64,000 nucleotides of DNA, from NCBI GenBank assembly GCA_958510875.1, contig OY294070.1:7564001-7628000 (forward strand). Direction: 5' to 3'. Below, one piece after another: positions 1 through 10,989 of this stretch. The stretch's first letter is position 1; each line of letters opens with the position of its first letter. The position numbers and the translations under genes are program-made. Source of the DNA: Endomychus coccineus (taxonomy: Eukaryota; Arthropoda; Insecta; Coleoptera; Endomychidae). The notes beneath the pieces are model-generated. The model had not been told where the DNA came from. It saw only the letters and a program-made list of their open reading frames with translations, and searched no databases.

Positions 1-48
1 GTGCTGATATGAGCAAAGTTCTATTTGGCATATTTCTTCAGGCCTCCG

Positions 49-267
49 TTACACAACACTTGCCTTATGGAATCCCTTCCTGAAAACTTGCTGAAAGTCT
101 TCAGGATCTGAAAATTTGAACAATATTCCTGTCGCCGTCTTCGTCAAACTGAAACTTCCCCTGAAGTTGAGCTTGTCGCAAATATTTGCAGCTTTGTCCA
201 AACTCAGATCGTGCGACGGGGTGAGAAGAAAAGCACCTGCAAGTAAAACAAACTTATATACGGACAC
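49..267 (-). pseudogene. Short 72-codon ORF, possible transposon ORF1/gag-like remnant
   Basis: A 72-residue open frame. The middle and end (LSLDKAANICDKL, then KFSDPEDFQQVFRKGFHK) read like a soluble RNA-binding-type segment similar in flavour to ORF1/gag proteins of insect retrotransposons, but no zinc knuckle or catalytic motif is present. The first 16 residues are hydrophobic and could mimic a signal peptide. I do not recognise the family with certainty. A chance ORF in a repeat-rich region is a real alternative. Confidence 0.25.
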
Positions 268-724
268 GTGATTAAAAGTTTTGCTATACAGGATGAATCA
301 TTCGAATAGGTTCCATTTCCCTGTTCAATCTCTCTTCAGAGAATGTTCATTTACAGCTTAGTGTGACAATAGATTTTTTGGTTATCTTAACTTTGCCTCC
401 GGCAATAATCAATATTTATGACAAGATTTTTTAATTTATCCAAAATCACATATTCCAGATTCTCCGCAATATGGAAAAATATATCCTCAAAGCCTAAAAA
501 TGTTTCTACTGATTTTCCGTTCGGTAAAACATATGTAACGATTAAAGTGAGTCAATATGAGAAATGTCGAGAGTCGAGTCAACGATAATAGAAAAATTAT
601 TTGCGGCACGCAAATCTTTTAGGGTGTGATTTAGAACTTCTCTCAAAGAAGGACAACATTGCACCTTCTTCCTTTTTTCGTTCATTTTCTCTCGCTGCCG
701 CTGCTTGAGCTGCCGCTTGAATGT
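268..724. other. Interval with no recognisable gene
   Basis: AT-rich sequence with no supported ORF. A short run near 690-720 is rich in CTGC/GCCGC triplets just outside the left end of the foldback element. Nothing else was recognised. Confidence 0.5.
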
Positions 725-984
725 TTAGTCCAGGCAATAAGTACGGAAAAAGACCATAATAAAAAAAAAACATATATAGTAAGCTAGAATTTCAATTTTT
801 TTTTGCATTTTGTTCCTAATACCCCATAGATCATTCATGACTATCAAGACCGCGGGGGTCGACGTTTCTACTCCCCCAAAACGAGGTTTCAACCCCTCAG
901 AGGAGCATTCTTATAAAAACATTCCAAAAGTGTAGAAAATGGATGGATTAAGAGCCGAAAATGACCCCCCGTATGTTTTTTGGG

Positions 985-2230
985 TCGCTGATCACGATTC
1001 CGCAGTTAGTTTTCTCGGGAAACTCCCTCCAGATGAGAAATTTGGAAAATAGTATATAATTTATAATTTTGTTGCAAAACTTACCTCTAGTAGATTTTTT
1101 GGGTCGCTGATCACGATTCCGCTGTTATTTTTCCCAAAAAACTCTTTCCAGATGGAAAATTCGGGAAATTTGAGATTTTCCTAAGGCGGTTATGAATAAT
1201 AAAGTATAATTTTGTTGCAAAAAATGACCTCTAGTAGGTTTTTTGGGTCGTTGATCACGATTCCGATGTTAGATTTCTCGGGAAACTCCCTCCAGATGGG
1301 AACTTTGGAAAATAATATATAATTTATAATTTTGTTGCAAAAATTACCTCTAGTAGGTTTTTTGGGTCGCTGATCACGATTCCACTGTTATTTTTCCCGA
1401 AAAACTGTCCAGATGTAAAATTCGGGAAATTTGAGATTTTCCTAAGACGGTTGTGAATAATAAAGTATAATTTTGTTGCTAAAATTACCTACAGTAGGTT
1501 TTTTGGGTCGTTGATCACGATTCAGCTGTTATTTTTCCCAAAAAACTCTTTCCAGATGGAAAATTCGGGAAATTTGAGATTTTCCTGAGACGGATATGAA
1601 TAATAAAGTATAATTTTGTTGCTAAAATTACCTACAGTAGGTTTTTTGGGTCGTTGATCACGATTCAGCTGTTATTTTTCCCAAAAAACTCTTTCCAGAT
1701 GGAAAATTCGGGAAATTTGAGATTTTCCTAAGGCGGTTATGAATAATAAAGTATAATTTTGTTGCAAAAAATGACCTCTAGTAGGTTTTTTGGGTCGTTG
1801 ATCACGATTCCGCTGTTAGATTTCTCGGGAAACTCCCTCCAGATGGGAACTTTGGAAAATAATATATAATTTATAATTTTGTTGCAAAAATTACCTCTAG
1901 TAGGTTTTTTGGGTCGCTGATCACGATTCCACTGTTATTTTTCCCGAAAAACTGTCCAGATGTAAAATTCGGGAAATTTGAGATTTTCCTAAGACGGTTG
2001 TGAATAATAAAGTATAATTTTGTTGCAAAAATTACCTGTAGTAGGTTTTTCGGGTCTTGGATCACGATTCCGCTGTTATTTTTCCCAAAAAACTCTTTCC
2101 AGATAGAAGATGCGGGAAATTTGAGATTTTCCTGAGACGGTTATGAATGATGAAGTATAATTTTGTTACAAAAATGATGACCTCTAGTAGGTTTTTAGGG
2201 TCGCTGATGACGGTTTCGCTGTTGGTTTTC
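985..2230 (-). repeat. Tandem subrepeats of the left foldback arm
   Basis: About ten units each begin near a GGGTCG[C/T]TGATCACGATTCC block, at roughly 987, 1097, 1241, 1360, 1501, 1640, 1784, 1903, 2046 and 2190. Two unit lengths occur: about 143 bp (with the ATTCGGGAAATTTGAG segment) and about 110-119 bp (lacking it). A block at about 1225-1480 recurs nearly unchanged at about 1770-2024, a higher-order duplication of about 543 bp. Drift is greatest in the innermost units. Confidence 0.85.
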
Positions 2231-2641
2231 TCGGAAAACCTTCTCCAGAGTGAAAAATTCTGAAAATTGTAATTTCCTTTGCAGTAACGGGCGATAAAAT
2301 GAAAAAAATTTCAGGCATGTATTATTACTTTTTCTATTTTGTATTAAATATCTACTTTTCCGAACTTCATTATTTTACACACCTATTTGTTTCCATCATT
2401 ATATATATATTTTTATTATTATTTTCACTTTTATTATAGAATTATTATCTTCCCTATATTTAGACAAGATTATTATAAACAGGCATACTAATCTTGACTG
2501 TGAAGGAGCCTCCTATAGAATAAAACTCTTTATGCCTGCGTATCCTTTCATTCTTTCGACAATGTGTCCAGGGGCGGAGTAGATGGAATAATTTTTTTTA
2601 AATTATCAATAAAATTATGTTAATGAATGAAAAAATGTTTG

Positions 2642-2700
2642 ATGATAATAATAATAATAAAAATTATAATGATAATAATAATAATAATAAAAATATATAT
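2642..2700. repeat. (AAT)n/(ATAATG)n microsatellite in the foldback loop
   Basis: Runs of ATAATAATAATA, interrupted once or twice, sit at the start of the right inner arm. A shorter TTATTATTATT run mirrors them near 2412-2425 in the left arm, so the microsatellite belongs to the palindrome. Confidence 0.8.
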
Positions 2701-2889
2701 GTAATGATGGAAACAAATAGGTATGTAAAATAATGAAGTTTAGAAAAATTCATCTTCAATAAAAAATAGAAAAGTAATAATACATACATGAAAATTTTTT
2801 CATTTTATTCCCCGAAACTGCAAGGGAAATTACAATTTTCAAGATTTTTCACTGTGGAGAAGGTTTTCCGAGAAAACCAACAGTGAAAT

Positions 2890-3880
2890 CGTGATCAGCG
2901 ACCCAAAAAACCTGCCAGGCATCATCATTTTTGTAACAAAATTATATTTTATTATTCCCAAACCCCAGGAAAATCCCAAATTTTCCATTTGGAGGGAGTT
3001 TTCCAAGAAAACTAACAGCGGATTCGTGATCAGCGACCCAAAAAAGATACTAGGGGTAATTTTTGTAACAAAATTATACTTTATTATTCATAAACGTGTC
3101 AGGAAAATATCAAATTTCCCGAATTCTCCATCTGGAGTGTTTTTTGGAAAAAATAACAGCGAAATCGTGATCAACGACCTAAAAAACCTACTAGAGGTCA
3201 TTTTTGCAACCAAATTATACCTTATTATTCATAACCGTCTCAGGAAAATCTCAAATTTCCCGAATTTTCCATCTGGAGAGTTTTTTGGGAAAAATAACAG
3301 CTGAATCGTGATCAACGACCCAAAAAACCTACTGTAGGTAATTTTAGCAACAAAATTATACTTTATTATTCATATCCGTCTCAGGAAAATCTCAAATTTC
3401 CCGAATTTTCCATCTGGAGAGTTTTTTGGGAAAAATAACAGCTGAATCGTGATCAACGACCCAAAAAACCTACTGTAGGTAATTTTAGCAACAAAATTAT
3501 ACTTTATTATTCATATCCGTCTCAGGAAAATCTCAAATTTCCCGAATTTTCCATCTGGAGAGTTTTTTGGGAAAAATAACATCTGAATCGTGATCAACGA
3601 CCCAAAAAACCTACTGTAGGTAATTTTAGCAACAAAATTATACTTTATTATTAATCATATCCGTCTCAGGAAAATCTCAAATTTCCCGAATTTTCCATCA
3701 GGAAAGAGTTTTTTGGGGAAAATAACAGCGGAATTTCGATCAGCGACCAAAAAAACCTACTAGAGGTAATTTTTGCAACAAAATTATAAATTATATATTA
3801 TTTTTCAATTCTCCCATCTGGAGGGAGTTTCCCGAGAAAACTAACTGCGGAATCGTGGTCAACGACCCAAAAAACTTACT
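2890..3880 (+). repeat. Tandem subrepeats of the right foldback arm
   Basis: This is the inverted counterpart of the left arm. About eight blocks of the form ATCA[A/G]CGACCCAAAAAACC lie near 2894, 3030, 3170, 3311, 3453, 3594, 3740 and 3857. Three consecutive 141-142 bp units (about 3300-3727) are almost identical, so this arm has been homogenised separately from the left one. The unit is close to 47 codons, which keeps a spurious open frame running across it. Confidence 0.85.
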
Positions 3881-4109
3881 TGGGGTCATTTTCGGCTCTT
3901 AATTCATTAATTTTCTACACTTTTGGATTGTTTTTATAATAATGCTCCTCTGAGGGGTTGAAATCCCGTTTTGGGGCGGTAGAAAGGTCAACCCCCGCGG
4001 TCTTGATAGTCATGAATGATCTATGGGGTATTAGGAACAAAATGCAAAAGAAAATTTTAAATTCTAGCTTACTATATATTTTTTTCTTCTGCTTCGTTGC
4101 CTGGACTAA

Positions 4110-4914
4110 TTGTCTAGGATGTATGGTACTTATTGTCGCGTTGAATTTGGATTTCGGATCGTAATAAGAATAAATAATGAATGGTAGCTATATCACATAA
4201 TTTTTAAATATAATTTTTCATCGTTATATAGAAAAATAAACTGTTGTTTTAAACTGTCACAGTTAGGTCAAGCGTGGTCCGCTGACTCACTCCTTCTGGA
4301 ATAGTAGACCCTGCCAACAATATTCCGGTCTTTGATTGAATCTGGTACGCCCTGTAAATGGTGAGCTTCAATAATTAACCATAAACATAAATTGGTCGGG
4401 ATTACGAGTTTGTATTCCTTTGTTCGAACATACTGTATTCCAAAGTAACGGAATCAGAGCAGGCGTGACAATGTGATATAACCTTTACACAAAGGGAATA
4501 TAGTAGGTCGTAGAAGAGGCATCGTAATTAATTAAAGGCGTAGCAAACAATAATTGAAAATAATAGTAACGGTGATAAAACCGTTCGCAAAGCAATAAAC
4601 CGATATAGATAAACAGAGTAGACAATAATAAGGTTTGCACCCATTTAATTAAGCCGTGGCGTGAAATTGATAGCGAGTTCTAGGTTTGTATCGATGTCAC
4701 TCTCTTCATGCTTATAGAAACAATTCATTTGTTGTCAAAATGGTGATTCCCCCAATGGTTCCGTGTAAATTACATTGAACATCTAGTTCGACGTCTAATT
4801 CAAACTAATTATTACAAGAACGACAAAAAAAGAAACTTTAAAATTTGTGAAAACCAGACAGTACAGGTTGGATAGGAAACAATAACTTCTAGAGCAAATT
4901 ATTGTTTGTTACAG
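4110..4914. other. Interval with no recognisable gene
   Basis: AT-rich sequence between the foldback element and a LINE fragment. TTGTCTAGGATGTATGG directly outside 4109 resembles the TAGTCTAGGC end of the relative at 44282, so a decayed second terminus may abut the first. Nothing else was recognised. Confidence 0.4.
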
Positions 4915-5510
4915 TAAAACCGTTTCAGTGATGCTAAGTGCTAGTTTATTATGATCTAACCAATCTTCCAAATATTCAAATTGTTTTTGCAATAATTTTT
5001 CCAGGTCTTCCCAAGTATCGGCTGATGCAATAAGTACTGTGTCATCTGCGTATGTAATAATTTTATATTTCTCAAAAAGGAGAAATATAAAAATGTCGTT
5101 TATGTAAATAATAAATTATAGGGGACCTAGAATAGTTCCTTGTGGTACTCCTGTAGTTAAAACCATAAGATCACTTTCTGTTTCATTTATCCTGATCAGT
5201 TGTTTTCTATTTTGTAGATAACTTTCAATTAGTTTAAGTGTGACACCTCCGATTCCGCAATTTCTTAATTTTTTTAACAGTAGTGCATGATTTATTGTGT
5301 CCAATGCTTTTGCAAGATCAAGGAAAAGAGCTGCTAATGGTCTGCTTTGATCAAGGTCAGAATATAGCTTTTCGATTACAGGAGGATTGCATTGTTAGTG
5401 CCAATATTTCTTCTAAAACTAAATTGGTTATTTGATGTTATTTTATGTTTTTCTACAAATTTTATTAGTCTGGAATGAATTAATTTTTCAAACTATTTAT
5501 TCATAATTGT
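4915..5510 (-). pseudogene. Non-LTR retrotransposon reverse transcriptase fragment (Jockey/CR1-like)
   Basis: Read on the minus strand, the frames give FEKLIHSRLIKFVEKH (fingers), then DQSRPLAALFLDLAKALDTINH (palm motif A region; F[D] is altered to LD), then GVPQGTILGPL (motif B) and ITYADDTVLIA (motif C, catalytic YADD intact), then EDWLDHNKLAL. At least one frameshift and two stops separate these blocks. 5' and 3' ends are missing (no endonuclease, no tail), as is usual for a dead LINE copy. The clade assignment rests on the motif style only. Confidence 0.85.
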
Positions 5511-5514
5511 TTTT

Positions 5515-5890
5515 TGTTTCTGTAAAAACATACGTGATGCATTTTTTTCGAAGGAATACAATGGTGTACCCAGGTTTTTTTTTTTGTACAAAAATGATTT
5601 TGAAGCTATGAAATAAACTTTTATTTCTTACAATGAACAACCCTGTATAACTTTGCATATTCGTTTTTGAGATAAATTTCTTTTCCCAAATATATATAAT
5701 TCGTGCTACTTTTCAGTCTTAAAATAAATTACGGGGTGATTCGTTTGAAAAAATTTAGCAAATCTATTAAAATAAAGGCACTTTATGATAAAACTGGAGC
5801 AATGTCTAAAAGTTATGACTGCCAAAAAATGTTTAGTTTGGAGTATACTTAGATCTCGCAATGCTTTTCACACACAATTGGACATAACGT
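5515..5890. other. Interval with no recognisable gene
   Basis: AT-rich linker between the LINE fragment and the Penelope-like fragment. A poly-T run lies at about 5575. Nothing is supported. Confidence 0.4.
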
Positions 5891-5894
5891 CTCT

Positions 5895-6400
5895 AATACT
5901 AATAAACAAAATTTTTAATGGAACGTCGTATATAAATAACATAAATGGTAATACAGACAATTTTATAACCTACTAACTGTGTTGGTGAATATTTTTCAAA
6001 TCTAAAGCCTTTATTACCTAAAAATGAACAAACCCACACAGTAAACAAATTAAATTGTTAAGATTGCGATGGGCCTATAAACAATATTAAAAAAAATAAT
6101 GTATGGTCATAAGTATAGTACAAGAAACAAAAACTTAGTAAATTCCACCGCCCTTTCTAGATACTGTTTTGATTATAACCATCAATTTGATTACAAAAAT
6201 GTTAATATTTTAGCTAAGGTAACCAATTATTATAAAAGATCTATTCTGGAGATGATTCACATAAAACGTGACTCCAAGTCTGTAAATCAAGGAACGGACA
6301 GATTTATAAATTTAATTAATTGAAGCCCTTGCAAATTCATACACGCGTCTTTATAATGTTGAAATTATACCTTAGGTAGAATCCTCAAATAGCAATATTT
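5895..6400 (+). pseudogene. Penelope-like element C-terminal fragment (linker + GIY-YIG region)
   Basis: Starts with the post-thumb linker NGTSYINNINGNTDNFIT, then jumps to PLLPKNEQTHTV, LNC.DCDGP, MYGHKYSTRNKNLVNST, HQFDYKNVNILAKVTNYYKR and SILEMIHIKRDSKSVN. Penelope-like elements encode an RT followed by a GIY-YIG nuclease. The C..C, R.YGH and final E of that nuclease are visible, but the GIY/YIG motif itself is degraded. Frameshifts and an internal deletion make it non-functional. The same protein recurs at 7440-8096, 37440-37713 and 47690-48330. Confidence 0.8.
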
Positions 6401-6954
6401 CTAATAAGGTCTAACAACCTTTCCCTATTACCTCATAAATCTTCAACATCTGGTGCGGGCGTTATATTTTTGGTTTCAGTCGTATACAGACTTTGTTTGA
6501 CATGATTTCTTATGTTATAAAAAAATTGTTAAGCTGTGGATTCTTGATACATATTCATATACTTATTTCCCGAGAATTTATATATGTTATTTTTGTGATT
6601 AGAATACTGATTTTTTCATATTTAGAAATATGAAAATGTATTTTCACCGTGTATTCTTTTTTTAATATAGTATAATAATATAGTATTATTATTAAATAGT
6701 GTTAAACAACTCAATGAATTTGAATTTTTTCCATTTTTATTTTTATCTCAACAATTCATTATCTTCTAAATACTGTATAGTAAAATTATCAACAATTTAA
6801 TAATAAACCTAAAACGTTTCTTTTTAGGTTAGGTTAGGTTAGGATGCATCAAAAACTCATATGATGTTAGAATCCTGGTTCTACTGGAATTGAAGTAATT
6901 GAATTAACATTATTTGATATATAATAAAGATTCTTGACTCAGTTATGAATTATA
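6401..6954. other. Penelope terminal-repeat remnants and AT-rich sequence
   Basis: The block GGTTTCAGTCGTATACAGAC near 6470 and the CTCAAATAGCAATATTTC block near 6385 recur at 45530 and, inverted, at 47100-47229. They therefore belong to the Penelope-like terminal repeat. The rest is AT-rich, with no gene seen. Confidence 0.55.
6824..6843 (+). repeat. (TTAGG)4 telomere-type repeat
   Basis: Four exact TTAGG units. This is the usual arthropod telomere unit and a frequent interstitial microsatellite in insect genomes. At 20 bp it says little more than that the host is probably an insect. Confidence 0.9.
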
Positions 6955-7006
6955 TATAAATTCTCGGGAAATAGGTCGCATTAACACTTATGCTTTATAT
7001 TTTCTC

Positions 7007-7048
7007 GTCTTTATGTACGTTTCGGTTTCACGACCATCATCAGAAGAC
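7007..7048 (-). ncRNA. Hammerhead ribozyme (Penelope terminal repeat), slightly decayed
   Basis: On the minus strand: GTCTT, then the core CTGATGA, stem II GGTC-GTGA-AACC, GAAA, stem III ACG-TA-CAT, then A and AAGAC. Stem I GTCTT/AAGAC pairs fully. One stem II pair and one stem III pair are lost compared with the copy at 50254. Core residues are intact, so it is a recent relic and may cleave weakly. Confidence 0.75.
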
Positions 7049-7439
7049 TTATTATGTCTAAAACTGGATTACTTAAAACTAATTGTATCACACAAAGCGT
7101 CCTTATCGCACCAATCTCAATTAAAATGCACACGTCGATGAAACAAACAGAAACACGAATAATCGAAATTGTAACACATCAATGTTATAAGTATAATATA
7201 TCAAGAATCCACTGTTAAGCAGTACTCTTAATAAATGCGAGTTCATGTCAACAAAGTCTATGAACGACTAGAAACGAGAACATTAGGTTCAAGTGTCCAC
7301 TTTCAATCCAGATGTTAGATTTACGAGCTAATAGAAAAAGGTTTGTCAGTTATTGGATATATACTATTGACATTCTACCTAAAATATACTTTTAACATTA
7401 TAAAGACGCGTGTAGGAATTTGCAAGAGTTTTATTCAAT

Positions 7440-8096
7440 TAAGTTAGTATAAATCTGAGTTAGTGTCTGAATATCTGTCCTATGATTTACAGATTTATGT
7501 GAATCATCTCCAGGATAGATCTTTTATAATAATTAGTTTTCTTAGTTAAAATATCAACATTATTGTAGTTGAACAGATGGTTATAATCAAAGCAGTGTTT
7601 AGCAAGGGCGGTAGAATTTGTTTTTGTTTCTTGTACTATACTTATGGCCATACATTCTTTTTGGAAATATTGTTTAGAGATTCCAGTATAACTCCCATCG
7701 CAATCTGAACAATTTAATTTGTATACTGTGTGGGTTTGTTTATCTTTAGGTATTAAAGGTTTTAGATTTAAGAAATATTTTCCAACTCAGTTAGTAGGCT
7801 TATGCGCGACATTTATATCATACTTTTTCAAACATTTCTTTAATATTCTCTGAGATCTCTGGAATGTATGGTAATGTTATAAAATTGTCTGTATTACCTT
7901 TTATATTATTTATATATGAAGATCCATTATAGTTTTTTTTTATTCTTTCCTTAACGATAGGATTGAAAAATGTTTTTGGGTAGCCATTCATTTCCAGTGT
8001 ATTAAGAACAATTTTTAAATTTTTGGGACGGTCCTCTGCTTGGGACAATTCAACCGCGCGATCCGTAAGGCTGTTTATAACACTTTTTTCATAATA
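7440..8096 (-). pseudogene. Penelope-like RT thumb and GIY-YIG nuclease remnant
   Basis: The minus frame gives VINSLTDRAVELSQAEDRPK and NTLEMNGYPKTFFNPIVKER (RT thumb), NGSSYINNIKGNTDNFITLP (linker), then after shifts KPLIPKDKQTHTVYKLNCSD, CDGSYTGISKQYFQKR (the YIG position reads YTG), MYGHKYSTRNKN and the LEMIH tail. It is the longest Penelope protein segment here. The catalytic YADD palm is absent because the 5' end is truncated at about 8096. Confidence 0.8.
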
Positions 8097-8109
8097 ATAA
8101 TCATAATAA

Positions 8110-8151
8110 ACTTTCTGATGATGGTCTTGAGACCGAAACGTACGTAAAGAC
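8110..8151 (+). ncRNA. Hammerhead ribozyme with damaged stem I
   Basis: CTGATGA (8115-8121), stem II GGTC-TTGA-GACC (perfect), GAAA, stem III ACG-TA-CGT (perfect), then A and AAGAC. The 5' strand of stem I reads ACTTT instead of GTCTT, so only part of stem I pairs. It is followed by AAGCATAAGTGTTAATGTGA, the same terminal-repeat tail as at 50304. It lies on the opposite strand from the adjacent Penelope ORF. Confidence 0.75.
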
Positions 8152-8214
8152 GAGAAAATATAAAGCATAAGTGTTAATGTGACCTATTTCCCGATAATTT
8201 ATATATAAACCATT

Positions 8215-8926
8215 ATCTGATACATGTTTAAAATGAATCACTCACTAACCTTTCGTTAAAAATCTCGCCTGGTCACTCAACTCACTATTACAATCGTCGT
8301 TTTCACCCATTTCGCCCATTAGCAACGACATTTCTATAATGAACTTAACATAGTTTTAAAGAACAAATAACCTACTCCACCTTTTATATAATCTCTTTCG
8401 GATAGACTCCTACGCCCTTCGATTCATATAATAATCTACTAATTACATTATTATAGTTTATATAGTAATTTAGAATAGTTTAGTATGGAATTGGTCTTTT
8501 GTTTTGTTCATCAGTCACGTTAATTGGCATACAGTTGTCTCTTTTTATTACGTAACGTCTTATTAAACTAGTGGGCTTATTCAGTTTCTCATGTCGTAAA
8601 AAATAATAATAATTGGTCTATCGGGTATTGCAACATTTTCAAGACGGTAACTTATGGGACATTAATTTTTTGATTTAGCTCCACGTCAACCATTTAGAAT
8701 AATCAGTATTATAGTCGAAAGTCGATGTATTGTTAACCTGACCATAAAATAATTCCTGAGAACTGACAGTCTGGTGGCCCACCAAAAGAACTTTACTCAA
8801 CATTCAAACTGTTGCGTATGAAATTTATGATTCTATGAAATTGTAATCATAATGACCATCCATTAGGAGATATTACCTATATTTTTTTCTCAAATTATAA
8901 AAATATTGTTACCATCTAGTCTAATA
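8215..8926. other. Interval with no recognisable gene
   Basis: AT-rich, with no ORF or repeat that I can tie to a family. Confidence 0.5.
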
Positions 8927-10596
8927 CTAGTGAGCAGTGGCGGCTCCTCGAAGGAGGCTAAGGAGGCTCAGCCTCCTCACCAATTTATCTTAATGATCAT
9001 TCTCCATTTCATTTCCTGTTTCTCTGATAATTCTTTAAATTTGACAATTAATTCCCCGTTCTCAGTAGTTATTTTTAATCTGGCAACAGTGGCCAGAGGC
9101 TAGATTCTCTATATATCTCAAAAGCTAAATACATGTGGTCAACACAGTTGCCGTTTTCCAACCAGTTCAATTGCCAAGTAGGGTAAAACAGCGAATATGG
9201 CAACACTCTATGTAGGCTAGCTTCTCGTACGAACTCGGTCGGTCGTATGAAATACGATACTTGTTTCGCCACGCGATGTAAGGTTAAGTTATAATTTGTC
9301 TGTTCGGTGAGTTATTAACAAAGAGTTCTTTGGTTATTAAACGTTAAAATGAATAGTGATTTAGTTGCTGAGATCTTAGAAAATCCATTTAGTGGATTAA
9401 CACATGACAGAAAAGTGTTTTTAGAAATAAACGGCCTTTACCGGATTTGAAAGGATTAGTGATGACAGGTATGTTTCAAAATGGATCATTTGATACTGAT
9501 AATTATAAAAAATAGTTATGGTTAACGGGATCTGAGGTACACAATAAATTATATTGCTGGTATTGCTTGCTATTTACATCTGATACAACTTCATGTTGGG
9601 GGCACTCGGGTTATGATGATTTGAAAAATTTAGCTCGTGGTATAGACAGTCATGAAAAATCGCAGGAACATATTAGATCGAGTATTAAGTTTAAATTAAC
9701 CGGTAAACAGAATATTGTTAAAGGAGGAAAACATATAATTTGGTAGAAAAGAAACAACATTATAAACAACTTTTTTATGCAATTTTAGATACTATTAAAG
9801 GTCAAATTGAGATTCGATTTTCCGATTTACATGAATTGAAGTTTTTCGACTTGACGAATAGAAGATTTTTCGAATCTTTTTCAAAAGAGTTTCCCAATAC
9901 ACTTCTAGATAACTTAGTTCTAAAATATAAATTTTTTGATAAAATAGCACTGCACAATGAATTATGCGTTGTATACTCGAATAAAGATATTTTAGGCCAG
10001 TACGACATTCACGCCGATAGGATAAAATATATGATATACAATGATTTGCAACAAGTTTCACCTCAGTTTTATAAACTACTTTGTTTGACAGTCACCATTC
10101 CTGTCACGTCGGCATCGGTGGAGAGATCATTTTCTACTCTCAAACGAATTAAAACTTACATGCGAAATACAATGGGCCAAAATCGTTTATACAATGTTAG
10201 TTTGATATCTATTGAAAAAGATTTAGTAAACACTTAAAACAAAATGATAATATTATTGATCATTTTTCGCAAACTAAAGACCGTAGAATTCCGTTAGTAT
10301 ATAAAAAAGTTTATAAAAATAATAAAAAAAACAAAATATGAAAAATTTCAAAAAAAAAGAAAAAATATCAAAAATCCAAATAAAACAAAAAAACGAACAA
10401 AAAATATTTTGCCAAGAGAAACTCTACACCTCCACGTTGGTTCTTGCTTGGCAACAATTAATTTTGTCACTGAAGTAGCTGGTACGGTCGCTGTGCAAAG
10501 GTTAAATTAATTGGCTGAATAGAGTATATTTTTACAAAAACGTTTTATGTCCAGCCTCCTCTCTTAAAAAGTTCACGAGCCGCCACTGCTAGTGAG
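8927..10596 (+). mobile_element. hAT transposon, internally deleted, with perfect 8-bp target duplication
   Basis: Terminal inverted repeats CAGTGGCGGCTC (from 8935-8936) and GAGCCGCCACTG (to 10588) are flanked by identical 8-bp copies of CTAGTGAG at 8927-8934 and 10589-10596. 8-bp duplications are the hAT signature. Inside is a transposase gene that keeps the N-terminal TTF-type zinc finger and the C-terminal dimerisation region but has lost the catalytic middle. The intact TIRs and TSD suggest a fairly recent, non-autonomous insertion. Confidence 0.93.
9348..10300 (+). pseudogene. hAT transposase pseudogene (ZMYM1-like: TTF zinc finger + dimerisation domain)
   Basis: Starts at ATG 9350 (MNSDLVAEILENPFSGL) and shifts frame near 9430. 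It then reads PDLKGLVMTGMFQNGSFDTD and the zinc-finger segment LYCWYCLLFTSD with CWGHSGYDDL and HEKSQEHIRSS (TTF-type Cys/His pattern). At about 9740 it jumps to a C-terminal frame ending in PVTSASVERSFSTLKRIKTY (the hAT C-terminal dimerisation motif) and, after a shift near 10237, DHFSQTKDRR. The RNase H-like catalytic region (D, D, E) is deleted. It needs an intact hAT elsewhere to move. Confidence 0.9.
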
Positions 10597-10599
10597 TAA

Positions 10600-10985
10600 C
10601 TTATTTCTTATACTTAATTACTCAAATTTTAAGATTCTTAGCCGTTCTTACAAATATGGCACTTTTTTTGTGCACTAAAAAATTACTCTGCCTTTTAATT
10701 TAGCTCAATTCCCTACAAAACCTCGTGCGGCTTAATCCTCTTGGGGTCTTGAATCGCCTTAATTGGTTAGAGTTACCAAGAGTCAGTACAGTTTTGAAGC
10801 GAACTTCGATGGGCAGTTAGCCTAGGAATACCGACCGAGACGGAAATGACGTCATACTGGGGGAGGAGCATCGACGTGGCCGCGTATTGGAGTCGTTAGA
10901 TACATTGGAACGACTAGACCAAGTCTAGTATTGCTACCATCTATAGCCATATGCCTGAAATTGTTTTTTTTGTCGGCGTACAATT
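10600..10985. other. Interval with no recognisable gene
   Basis: No ORF is supported. The stretch from about 10720 to 10930 is less AT-rich than the surroundings and could be host unique sequence or a LINE untranslated region. Confidence 0.4.
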
Positions 10986-10989
10986 AGGT

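Larger units (their letters stand above)
725..4109. mobile_element. Foldback-type element A1 (3.4 kb palindrome with tandem-repeat arms)
   Basis: The two ends are exact inverted copies: TTAGTCCAGGCAA at 725-737 and TTGCCTGGACTAA at 4097-4109. Matching continues inward through the GACCCCCGCGG-type block (left about 850, right about 3990), then through long arms built of about 120- and 143-bp tandem units, then through the unique inner arms (left about 2210-2435, right about 2685-2890). The non-palindromic loop is about 2440-2680. There is no transposase. Long inverted repeats made of tandem subunits are the defining layout of foldback (FB-like) elements in insects. The 3-bp flanks (GTT and ATT) are only a partial target-duplication match. 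I cannot name the family; the copies at 44052-45375 and 53415-54325 are relatives. Confidence 0.85.
6955..8098 (-). mobile_element. Penelope-like element copy with terminal-repeat ribozyme
   Basis: A single minus-strand copy runs from the RT thumb/linker (8096) through the GIY-YIG region (about 7460) into the 3' terminal repeat, which holds a hammerhead ribozyme (7007-7048) and ends in CGGGAAATAGGTCGCATTAA. It is truncated at its 5' side. A plus-strand terminal repeat with another ribozyme (8110-8210) abuts it head to head. Inverted partial copies next to a main copy are typical for Penelope-like elements. Confidence 0.75.

Noticed and set aside
2891..3304. 137-codon open frame
   Set aside because: It is a translation of the 141-bp foldback tandem units; the frame stays open because the unit is close to 47 codons. 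The peptide repeats itself and has no independent support.
985..3880. CRISPR-like array of regularly spaced repeats
   Set aside because: Repeats are contiguous 119-143 bp units forming inverted arms, in a eukaryotic, transposon-rich setting with no cas genes.
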